Shown here: piece by piece, positions 25,080 to 36,800 of the stretch | Numbering within the stretch: position 1 is the first letter of the stretch | Layout: every line of letters starts with the position of its first letter | Assembly (NCBI GenBank): GCA_963971225.1 | Contig: OZ020268.1 | Span: forward strand, 51,572,404 to 51,636,403 | Source of the DNA: Melieria omissa | Taxonomy: Eukaryota > Arthropoda > Insecta > Diptera > Ulidiidae | Length of the DNA: 64,000 nucleotides | Reading direction: 5' to 3' | Notes under the pieces: generated by a model | The model's input: only the letters and a program-made list of their open reading frames with translations | What the model was told of the DNA's origin: nothing | Database searches by the model: none | Program-made: the position numbers and the translations under genes

Positions 25080-27000
25080 TTCGAATCAGTCACCTTTAGA
25101 GCCATGATTCTGATGGTCATTTTGTGGCACATGCCACACGAGCTTTTGCATAACTTGCAAAATATCTATGAAAATTTAAGAAAATCGAAGGGTTTGAATT
25201 GGTAGGAGACATTTTCTGCACAAACTTGAGATACTGCCTCATTTTAACAGGCTTAACCTCCAAATCGGCCATAAAGTTTGTATCATTTTGTTGCTTATTT
25301 CCCAAAGCTTTCTAAAAGTGAGTAAATCGTCTAAACTATTCATGAGAACGCTAGAAAATCGAAAAGCCAGAATGGGGCCTTATATCTTTTCCCCAAGAAT
25401 GAACATAATTTTAACCCTAGAAAGACCATTGCGGTCATTTTGATTGGTTTTCATTTTAAATATTTTTGTTTTCTTTAGTATTTCTATCAACTTTTGCTTT
25501 GACGACTATTATTAATTTTTTTTTTTGGTCCTAGAATTAGTTCTACCGTTAGGGTTCTACAATTACAATTAGCCAAATCCGATGTGCACTTTTCGAGATA
25601 TCAGCAGATATAATATATAGTCTTTGTAGGTATGGAAGTTTTGCGGTCTTTCTGTTAAAAAGTCTATTCTTGCTTTCGTCAGCCCCAGAGCCATAAGGCT
25701 AGTGCCATTTTACGAACATTTTAACATTTAACATTTCAGATGTGTTTTCAAAAAGTTTTAAACTATCAAAGAAAACATTAGAAAACTAAAATGTTGCAAG
25801 CAGAGCTACTCAATATTCTGGACTTTAAGGAATTATTTGTCTGCTTCTGATAGACGCAAAGTCATGAGGTTGATGTTATATTGTTGCACATTTTCAAAGC
25901 TCGTCAGAAAATGTAAAAGTCTGAACCTATGATATAAAAGATATATTTCATGCCAAAATGAGCTATTGCTCAACTTTAACGGTCCCTTTCTCTGAATTGG
26001 TCAACACTTGAGTTAGCGTCACTTTATAACACATCTACAAGATTGACAAATGTTTGCGCAGAGCTTCCAAAATATCAAAGAAAACACCAGAAAACCATAA
26101 AGTCAGACTCGGCACTACTGAATGTTTTTTTCAAAATTATGCTACTGCTTGATTTTAAAGAGTTATATCTCTGCTTCTGACAGTCTCAAAGTCATAAAGA
26201 TGGAGTCATTTTGTAGCAAATGTAAAGCTCAATGTTTTTGACCAAAAACTATGTTTTTTTCTTTCTTTGAAGTTAGTAAACTAGCATAACTAGAACTAGA
26301 ACTATAGAACTTTTTAAATGTCGTGTACACACTTCTTAGGGAAGTGTTTTATAATTTAAATACCAACAAGTAATATCGAGACACAGGGTGAAATTCGGGG
26401 TCGAAAGGATTAAGGTGCTATATCGTTGCTTCCAACAACAACAATGCCATAAATCTGATGCCATTAGTAGCACATTTCGCGACGTTTTCAAATATGCCTT
26501 GCAACAGTGTTTCCAGATTAGGAGATTTCCTCCTAGATTTAGGAGATTTTTGGCTTTTTAGGAGAATTTTTAGGTGGGCGAATTGTTTAGGAGAAAGTTT
26601 AGGAGATTTTGATAGTGATACATTTGACATCATAAGTGGCACTGAAGTCTTGAATATTGAATGAATGATGCAATGAATGAAGGAATCATTTTTTATAAGT
26701 TGCAAAAGCTAATTTCATACCGATCTAATTTTGTATAAGTTTTCTTTGTGTTAAGTTGCTATTAAGCTGAAACTGAATGGATAAAAACAAAATAATAAAT
26801 AAAAAAACAAACTTATTATATTTTTATTTTTTATGAGAAATAATTCCTTAGTTGAAAGTGACAGAAATTATTAAAAAATAAGCTAATAGGAGAATTTTTA
26901 AATTTTTGGAAGGAAATTTCAGTTTTTTTTTCTAGATTTAGGAGATTTCATGTATCTGGCAACACTGCTTTGCAACTTCCAAACTATAAAACTATCAAAA
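25080..27000. repeat. Degenerate long-unit tandem array with a hAT MITE inserted
   Basis: Similar passages recur with high divergence: 'gcttctgatagacgcaaagtcat', 'gcttctgacagtctcaaagtcat', 'cgttgcttccaacaacaacaatgccat', each followed by a 'gat..cattttgtagcacat' phrase and 'aactatcaaagaaaacattagaaaac'. Unit length is about 200-300 bp, with several copies. It is interrupted by the hAT MITE at 26505-26967; similarity resumes right after it. Confidence 0.55.
26505..26967. mobile_element. hAT-type MITE, 463 bp
   Basis: Ends are CAGTGTTTCCAGAT and the reverse complement of CAGTGTTGCCAGAT. Flanking 8-bp duplications are CCTTGCAA (26497-26504) and CTTTGCAA (26968-26975), one mismatch. 8-bp duplications and CAG..CTG ends indicate hAT. 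Internal sequence is rich in repeated AGGAGATTT words. A second copy is at 44094-44655. Confidence 0.85.
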
Positions 27001-27520
27001 GAAACCACAATTCAAAACTGACCCATTTCGCAGTCTAAGTGTGTTTTCCGGCAAGTCCCATGCCCAGACAGCCACCTTAACTTAACCTAACCTATAAAAA
27101 AAAACGCCAAAAAATCGTATTAATTCTTCATTACCCCAGAAACAACCCACTACTTACCCCATGCTTACTTCGTTCTTCTTTCTTAATTAGATAATTTGAA
27201 AAACATTTGTATATAAATTTGTGTTCTATTGTTTATTAAACTGAAAATCCTAAGTAATGCGGCAATTGAATTAGGTATACAAAGGTTTTCAAATTCTTTA
27301 CACACAATACTTATACTACAACATATAAGAAATGCACAGTTTTTATTGCTGTAGCTTCTGTTACACTTAAGTTCTACATGAAGCTAAATATTTGGTCTAT
27401 TATGGTATTTCACAAATTTTCTATATTCCATATTGTACGGTTTGCCGCTGAATTCTTTGCGCAGCTCGGACAGGCGAACCAGGTAGTTGGGGGCAGGTTA
27501 CAGTGAAATTGCTCAGCTGC

Positions 27521-27868
27521 TCAGTAGTCGTCCTGCAGAATTTCGTTGATTGTCCTGGCATTGGTGAGCGTGGCCCAGAGCGGCGACTGTATGCAGGCCA
27601 GCGAGTAGGCTTCCGTGTCGAGGGAGCGCGACTTGCGCATTGAGGCGCGTTTCTTCGACGCTCGCCGACTGGGCGTGTGACGATCGCTGTCCAGCTGTGT
27701 CTCTTGGACCGATTCTGTTTTGCGTATTTTACACTTGTGCGGCTGTGATTGCAATTGTGGGTGTTTGACTTTAGGCGGACGGTCCAACGATTGGTCGCGA
27801 TGTTCTTGTTTTGTTTCTTGTTGCTGCTGTTGTTGTGGCTGTGGATTGTGTTGATGTTCCACTAATTG
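27521..27868 (-). other. Candidate stop-codon readthrough extension (115 codons)
   Basis: Immediately after the UAA the sequence is CAA UUA, then an open frame in the same phase. It is Gln-rich at first, then basic (RRASKKRASMRKSRS), and ends SLACIQSPLWATLTNARTIN and EILQDDY. Amino-acid composition and the non-repetitive, hydrophobic C-terminal segment look like real coding sequence rather than chance. A phase-compatible alternative acceptor (CAATTAG|TG at 27863/27861) could also place this segment after the transmembrane exon without the stop. Confidence 0.6.
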
Positions 27869-30800
27869 TTAGCTGGAGAAGGACATTTTGTAGGATATAG
27901 AATCCATTGGCGACTCAGCATTGAGAATTTCGGTTTGCGTTTGTTCCACATCGCTGCAGCGTTCCTCCATTACAGTATCGAGCTCGAGGGAGGTGAAGCC
28001 CTGGCTCAGGCTTCGTTCAGGACGTAAACTGATAGCTCGCGACGATCGGTAATCTAATGAAATGCGGGCGTAAAGTGCATACAAAAATAGAAGAAATATT
28101 TCAGGAGATTAGTATTGAGATATAGTACAGCAAAATAAAAATTAAAGATTTAAGATTTTATAACATAGGCATATAAATAAAATAATTTGTTTTTGAGAGA
28201 CCAACACACATCCAGAGCGTTTAGGAGTTATTAAGGTTGTCACTGTCTCGGTTGTTGAGGCAATATTCTTGTTTTATTACTCAACACTTTGTTCACAAAC
28301 TCGAACGAAAGTATTTGTCATGAAGTAGTAAAAAAGTAGGGTAAAAGGTTCGGTTGTGGGCATAGTTCGGTTGTGGGCACCCCTTCGTATCTCTTGATAG
28401 AAAGCAGGCTGGGTTTTTTTGACTAAGGCCATTTGTTCATTATGGAACCACGATCTTTTTGTGCCAAATACTAAGTCGAACAGACACGCCTGCTTTGTGC
28501 TGGGACCATATATATCTTTCTGTGCTTAAAAAATAAGACAAAAATTTTTTTACACATTTTAAATGGTGTCATAAACCGAAGTGAATCCATCGAGAAGGCG
28601 AGTAAAATGCATTTTTATTTAGTTAATTTTTTATACTTTGTGATCCTATATTGATTACAACCAATATGTTTACCCCGAACAAATTTTTCACTACTTCTCA
28701 AAATGGCTGCCAAATTCGGTTGTGGGCACCGCAATTAGTTCGGTTGTGGGCACCCGTCTTTTAGTGATTTTGTAAGTTTTGGTAAGTTATTTCATCAAAA
28801 ATGGTCTTTTAACGCATTTTTTGGTTGTTTTAGCTATATCTTCCGAGGGTAAATAACAAAAATCCTCCGATATTTCTTTAATGTGTTGGATGTAATTTAA
28901 CATTGTTCTGCAGATAAGCTAACCACAAAATCGACTGCCGCAGCGTATGCGATTTCCCAACGCTACAAAAAGAAGGTGGAAGAAAATTTCGAAGACATCA
29001 AAGCTGTCGACGGTGGTGTTTTCTTCTTTTTCTTCTTTTCGTGGATGTTATCGAATCAGGTTGACTGGTGTTTTCCACCTTCTTCACGTCACAACACTTG
29101 AAGAGTGTTGATTAATTAGGTTGAATTTCATTTTACTTTAGGTCTTCTTGACAGCCCAGGAGAATGACTTGGTCACTTACATTTTGAAATGCCCGTCCAT
29201 CTAAAATGTGCCCACATGCGTACCAGCTACTTCACATGCGTGCATTGTGCCTCAAATAATTAAAACTTAATATTTTTCTATATTCGTGTTGGTTTTTCTT
29301 AATATTTCCTCGTTTCCAGCAGATTTTCCAAGGGTGCCCACAACCGAACCGAAAAAAAATTTTTGTTAAAAATGACTACTTTACAAAATTAAAAAAAAAA
29401 ATTTTCTATTTGACGGAATCGATTTACTTTTGTCATTACTTGTTAGCTAAGGTTTCTAGCTTTCCATAGATGTCCATATGTCCGATTAAGAAGAACTTGG
29501 TAAAAAGTTATGAGCCAAAAACAAAAAGGTGCCCACAACCGGACCCATTCCCCTAATAGTAAAACATCAGAGCTTTTCAAAAATCGGCTTTTTATTCTTT
29601 CAACATAAGTTCTGCAAGTAGTGAAGCGAACCTAATGAAAGAAAAAACCTAATCTAACCTAATGAAGCTCTTCGAAGAAAAGAGAAAAGGAAGTCTGCAT
29701 TGGTAAATCAGGAGATGGGTGCTTTATGTCAATAGATGGGTTTATTGGTATCTTTGAAGATTTTCATCTCTTGGGGAAAAATGGACATGAGGGCTATACT
29801 GTCTGAATACTGGAAGCGGACTTTCGAACCGTAATTATTTTTTTGATATGAGTTCTGTAAGTAAGAGAGCCCCTCGACTAAAAAGGATCCGGTATGAAGT
29901 CCGCTTTAGTAATTCTACTGAAAAGAAGTGAAAAAATAGAAAAAAAATAGTCAATAGTCAAAATAGTTTTTTCGAACCCTAAGGGAGCTCCTCGAAGAAA
30001 AAAAAATACCTATTAGGTCCCTGGACCGCAAACCTTCTGATTGATACGAGTTCAACAGTGGCGCACACAAGTGGGAGCGGGGGTTGAAGGTTTAAACACC
30101 AAAACAAAAATTGCTGGCACAAAATGATAATTCGTGCGATGTGAATTCTGCAAATAATTCAACATATTGAAGAAAAGTGATACTTCTTGGGTCCATGTAC
30201 CAGGAAATGTTTTAACAGGCCGATATACTGACTGAAATAGGTTAATTGCTATCTGTAAAGATTGCCCCTTGCTGCGAAAAGAAAACATATTGAGATCGGG
30301 TGGTCCCAGCACCGGAGATGGTTTCTGGAACCTTAATTGTTATTTTAAAGTGAGTTTATCCAGTAAAGCAGATACACAAAGAAAAGGGAGATCCATACGG
30401 TCTCAATATTTAGCTTTTTTTTATTTATAAAGCAATTAATTAATAATAATTAATAATAATTAATTAATTATTCAAGTTAATTTTTTTAGAAAAAAAAGCA
30501 CCAACAAAATGGTGTTACGGATCAATAGGACCCTAGAGAAAGGCTGGCAGCTGTGCGTTGACTTGCTTATGAACTTCAGGTTAACCTAAGATTAAACTCT
30601 ATTAACCTATACTTAGTATCAGGGGCGTAGCTAGGGGGGTTAGGGGGTTCTGACCCCCCCCGAAATGTTAGAACATTGTTTTAATTTATAATATTCTAAA
30701 CTAGTTACTAATCACACCATGCATGGCTACGTTTACATTGAGCCCAAGTGCCTAATTAAGTTAAATTAGTAATTTAATTTAGCTTGGAAGCTTGTTTTCA

Positions 30801-33800
30801 GTCAGCTGTCGGGTTTTGATTTGAGTAACCCCCCCCCCCGAAAAAAAATCCTGTCTACGGGCTTGCTTAGTATATATTTTTTATTTCACGGCACCTGAAA
30901 GAATTTTCTTTCCTGAAAACTTTTTCCTGAAAATGTTATTTGGTTGCCTCTTTATGTTTTGTTCAGTGTTTAATTCAAATTTTAAGATGATATATAAAAA
31001 ACTAATTTAAAATTTAAATCGAAACTAACTCAAATTACAAAAGTAAAGCATCATCGCTTTGACGAAGATGTCTATTTAAAGGGTCAGAAAAAGTTTATTG
31101 CTTTCTCAAAAACTGAGTTGCTTTCCTAAAACCTTTTTTTGAAAAGTGAATTAGGTTCTCTTTTTATGTTTTGTTCAGTTTTCAATTAAAATTTTAAGAT
31201 GAAAATAAAAACAAATAATTCAAAATTAAAAAAAATTTCATATTTCGAAATGAAATCAAATTAAAAAAGGAAAGCATAATCGCTCTGACGAAGATTTGTA
31301 TTGAAAGATTCAGAAACAAGTAAATTGCTTTCCTAAAACTTTTTTTGAAAAGTTAGTTTTTTTATGTTTTGTTCAATTTTCCAAGAAAAAATATTCAAAA
31401 GAATCATTTCAAAAAGTTTTTTATTTGGAAATCAAGTCAAATTTAAATAAAAGGACGAAGACGAAAATTGGCGAAGATTTGCATTTAAGGCAGGTTCTCA
31501 CCTTGTGGAAAAAAAACAATTTTTTTTTGCCTTATCGTGTAGATATATGTTTCAAAAATGTGCTCCAGAAATTTCAGATCAAAATCTAAAAAATTACAAA
31601 AGTTACAGGCCGTTACATAGAGCAGTGTAGAGCACCGGCCAAGCGCGCTTTAAACTTTAAACGCGTTTTTCTCAGAACCACATTTTCGGACCTTACGGAA
31701 GTGATTGAAGGCGCTGGAATGAACCAATCGTCACCAAATTTTTTCCAAATGTTCCTTAGGGGTTTTTCTAATAAACGAACCACGATCAGCCAAAAATATT
31801 GAAAATTGTTTATTTAAAAAAATAATTAGTGAACAAAAAAATGCGAAAATCGTAATTTTTTTTTCAAAACCTCATAACTTTTTTAATTTCGATTTTTTTT
31901 TCATGATCGTAGTTCATTTAATAGATAATACGGTACACATTAAGAATGTGTTCGATTTTTGTGTTTCCGATCACGAGTTTTGACGGAATCACTTCCGGTA
32001 GCGGGACACCTCCTCACCGACATGCTGCCACTGATGGACGCCCCCTCCCCCCTTTTTTTGATTCATTCAATTTGAAAAATTTTATTCTCTAAATAAATGT
32101 GTGTTCATATCCAGAAACAATTTTCAGCGTTGTATCTTTAACCGTTTTCTAAAAAAAAATTCCTAAAAAAAGTGCACTTTTTCGGATCCACAAGGTGAGA
32201 ACCTGCCTTAAAGATTTAGAAAAAAAGTTTATTGATTTCCAAAAACCTAATTGCGTTCCTAAAAACATTTTTCTGAAAAGTTGATTAGATTTAATTTTTA
32301 TGTTTTGATTTTTCCATTCAAATAACAAAAAAATATTTAAAAAATAATTTTTAAATGTTTTTTATTTCAAATGATAATTATATTTTTGAAATAAGATTAA
32401 AAAAGTAAAGTGTCGTCGTTTTGACGAAGATATATGTTAAAAGGTTTAAAACAAGTTAAAAAGGGTTTAAAAAGGGTTAAGTAATTAACCCAGTTAACCC
32501 ATTCCAGCCGGATGGGGTGAAATTTCACCCCCTGGAAAGGTGATGTTTCTTTGACCTTCCTGACTAAATGTGTTATGCGATTTGGTTGAAATTTTGGAGA
32601 ACGAATTGGAATAGATGCAGGTTTATTTCGTTTTAAATAATATTGGAGAATTGTGACATTAAGTTATCCCAATCCGTGTTTAAAGTTGACTAATTTTTTT
32701 TGTGTACCTCAAGAAGTTTAAAATTCTTAAAAAATAGTAAATATTGGAAATTCCATCAGTTTTTTCTGGAATATGTAGTTCATTGAACTACCTATCTTCT
32801 GTGAATTTTTGGTATTGCTTGTGCTATCTACCTGTGTACAATGAATGATTTTTCCGAAAGGGGTGAAATTTCACCCGTCCGGCACCAGGTGTACCGACGT
32901 TTCAAAAATTACGCGTTATTATTTTGGTACATAGAAAAAGAGCTTTTAATATTGTACTAGTTTTAATATCAATAAAATCAATGTGTTGATCGTTTCGTCG
33001 GCTTTTCACCAATATGATATTTTTCGAAATAGTTTTTGGATGCAGGCACACGTCACAACGACGGTATTAGTCTCCTCGTTGCGGTAAGTGGCCAATCCCA
33101 TCTTCGCGAACTCATTTTTGACTTGGTTTCACTGTGCCAAATGATCTCTTGGATTGTACGTTCCGTTCAATTGGGGGCAACCAACTCTCAACAACATCAC
33201 TCGAAACTCGAATTGCGCCATCGGCTTGCTTTTATTAAATTTTTTAAACAAGCAAACACATTGAATGCCAGTAGGGGAAAGTGGGGTAATGACGGCCATG
33301 GGGTAATGACGGCCATCACCATTTTTGGTACTTAAAGTTGACGTAGGTCTAAACCGTTTACTGTAACAGAAAGCTTGTTCCGTAAGCTTGTTTTTAAGTA
33401 GAAGCTGAAGTGTGTGGATTTATTATAACTTGTAGTTCCAGACCAGTGCCGATACGTAACTACCCGAAAGTTTTATAAGGTGTTCAAAATATCGATTATT
33501 TCGTCAACACTTTCAGCTACACAATCAATGTAAATATGTTAAAATGTTGCTATTGATATTAGCTTTCTAAATCAAGTAAAATTTGTCATGTGTCTTGCAT
33601 AGTTTATTTGTACTGCATGCTTGCGCAAAATGAGGTCAGTGGGGGAATGACGGCCATGTCATTAAGAAGTATTTTTAGAATCCGCATGATGATATTTGTT
33701 CATCATTGAGGCCTTTTATGCCATTTAAAGAGATCCACTGCTTGTCCAGTCGTTCTAGACGGTATAGCTATTCTGCACTATACATTCTCACAAGTCCCAA

Positions 33801-36800
33801 GGAACTCCAAGATCCTTTTTATAATTTTTTTTTTCATGTAGCGGTTAACGCTTCGTAATATTAAAAGTCGTGCGACATTAACTTTATTTGAAATTTCTCG
33901 CCAAATGCGCCGAGCTTCGATCGCCCGTCACCAGATGTCTATCCGAAAGTGCAGCGTCGTCGTCAATCCCCTTCATCATCAGAAGAAGATCGAGACTTCT
34001 GCTTATTGTGTTTGGAGTTAATGCCACAAAAATTTAATCGCTTCAATTCGATTAAGTGCAGTACGTGCAAGCGGCCATTCCATTTGAAATGCGTGGAAAA
34101 AAAGTAGTTCAAATGCGCTCTTATTACACATGTCGCAACTGCGACTCAGATCTCGACGATGAGGATGAAAATTAATATCGTTGTATTGTAAGTTTGAGGC
34201 ATTTTTTTCAATATGTTTCAATTTCGTTTCTCTTCCGCTTTTTGTCAATAAAGTTACAATTACAAAAATGTCAAATTTCCATTTGTTTTTCTTCACGGAG
34301 CCTTTATTAAGCATTCACAGCGATTTGTGTTGATATTTGTGCGATTTCTGGTCGGTTTTTTTGAGTGGCCGTCATTACCCCACCATTTTTCTAAATGACA
34401 AAAACCAACTTTTTTTTATAGATTCTAATTTTTTATAGTTAAAATCAGAATTTTTGAAATCTGCCGATACACTTTATTAGCATATGTGTTCGAGTTGTGC
34501 TCTTAACTCTGATTTGATTAAAAATAACAATTTTTGGATATGTTTTGATGCTAAATGAAAACTATGCCGTCATTACCCCACTTTCCCCTACTATTTTTTC
34601 CACGAACCCGAATTCTGTAGTTCGCAATGCCATTATCTACTAAATCAACTCCACCCATTCGTTGGTTGTACGAAAATGGTATCTGGTTGGTCAATGAAAA
34701 TTTGTTTAGATTGCTTACGGTCATATCTTTTAGGGTGTATTGGGTCATGATGAATATAGTTCGTTAGAATAGTGACAATCTGAATTTTAAATTCATCACA
34801 ATCGGATTATCATCATTATAACTAAACTCCACTTCCATTACTCTGGCTACCTCAGATGATAAATTCTAATCAGTGTCGCTGATCACATGTTTGTCATCGT
34901 CCATGTCTTCGTCGTTGGTCCACACGATCGGGTGGTAAAAGCACTATGTTTATATCGTCTGCTCTGCTAAGACTTGCGCAGTCTTCGTGATCACTCCATT
35001 CTTCCTCAATTATGTCATTTATTTCGAGGGTGCTCGAAATTCCACGTCTGCGAATCATTTTCATTGATTTTTTGAAAAAAATCACTTTCATTTATAATTT
35101 TACGAGCAAAACATAGAATAGAAAACCGAATGTGATTTATTTTGGCGCCAATTTCATGTGCCGAAATTGCAAAACAAATTTTCTTTTGTCAGTAGTCAAG
35201 ATAATAGATAGTCCTTGCCATAATTAAATAAAAGTAAAAATAAAAATAATTGATTATATCGGCAATTTTTAAGAGGCAATATATGGGTATTCAGGCACAC
35301 CTGGTGCCGGATGGGTGAAATTTCACCCCCTCTATATCTCAGGTGCTATGGCAGGGAGATACCTGAATTTTTGTGCATAACTATTCTAAGCACTCCTTAC
35401 CAACATATGTAAATTAAAAAAAAATTCGCTGGTTAGAACTATATGCAGGCAGTAATGGGTTAAGCAAGCAAGCAAGCACCTAATTAACCCCGCAGCCCCA
35501 ACCCCCCCAAAAATTCAATTTTTCAGTTACACAGTGTTTTCTCGAAATTCGCAAAACGAATTTCGGCACATTCGGGTTAAGGGTTAAACAAGCATACGAC
35601 ACACTTTCATGTGCCATTAGTCAAGAAAGGGTTAGAAAAAGTATATGGATGTTTCATAGCGTAAACAGCGCTCAGAGTGTAGCAAAGAAAAATGTATTTC
35701 CATTACATTTTCTTACTCTTTTTTCATTACTCTTTACTTTAAACCAAACCCTTTTAATGTTTATCATAAATAAACTGCAAAAAAAAACGTTAGCCTTCAT
35801 TTTTATTTATTATTTTTATTAGCCACAGTGCGACTTCTAACAAGGCGCACTGTTCTCTTCGCTACGTCAAACAAACATTCAGATTCGAAAAATGTAAAAA
35901 ATATTGAGATGAATTGGAATTTAATATATCACCATCAAGAATCAATTCAACGAAAAAAAGTATTGACAAAAAATATGTAAATGCAAATTGCAAGAGAATC
36001 GAGTGAGTGAGTGAGTGAATGAAAAAGAGTGAAAGTAGACAAAGTGCTGCGCACAAATCGAGTAATTTGTGGCGGCGGCATTCAAATGCAGAATATAAGA
36101 AATTTCCAAGGCAGCATTTTTCTTATATTAAATTATTACAAAAACAAAATGCAAGACAAGACTTTGACTGCAAACGTTGAAATAGACGAACGAGAAAGTG
36201 GCAACACAACAAAACGAACCCGAGCAGAAATAGTAATGGGGTAAAAGACTTTAAAAGCGCGACACAAAAACCATTTGCAGAGTAAAGTATGTGAGCGCCT
36301 AAAAGTATATGCAAAAATTTTTCGGTCTCTTGGTTAGCACCGAGACGAGTCGCATGTCAGCGGCGCAAATAAAAATGGAAATTTCTGCCAGTTGGCTGTT
36401 GTCTTGTAATGGCGCAGCTCAGTTCCGCTCAGCACGACACACAATCGTTGGACAGTGTCGAATGTGTCATGAAAGTTTTATGCGTGCGAAATAAAAGAGA
36501 GATGCAAGCGAAAAGCTGCGACTAGCGCCAACAAATTTAAGGCACTAATAAAAATGTCGCGGCATACTTTTAGGCATTCCAACTATGGCACATACACATA
36601 CATTCAAAGATTATCAATAAAACCGCAGCAAGACGAATGAAATTTGTCGTTTCTATAGAAATTTTTGGGGCATTTCGCTTGCAACGTTTCGCTCAAATTG
36701 TTGTCGCCACTTAATGTTTTATTTCTATATTTTCTTGGATTTTATATCTATTCAATATGAGTGTAAAACGCTAGAGTGTAAAAGTAAAAGACACCGAGTA

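Larger units (their letters stand above)
23486..27520. other. Non-coding region between the bHLH gene and the membrane-protein gene
   Basis: Convergent 3' ends: the bHLH gene ends at 23485 and the membrane-protein gene ends at 27521, with a minus-strand AATAAA near 27343. It contains one TTAA-flanked MITE (24038-24278), a degenerate array at about 25080-27000, and a hAT MITE (26505-26967). No coding sequence is supported. Confidence 0.5.
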
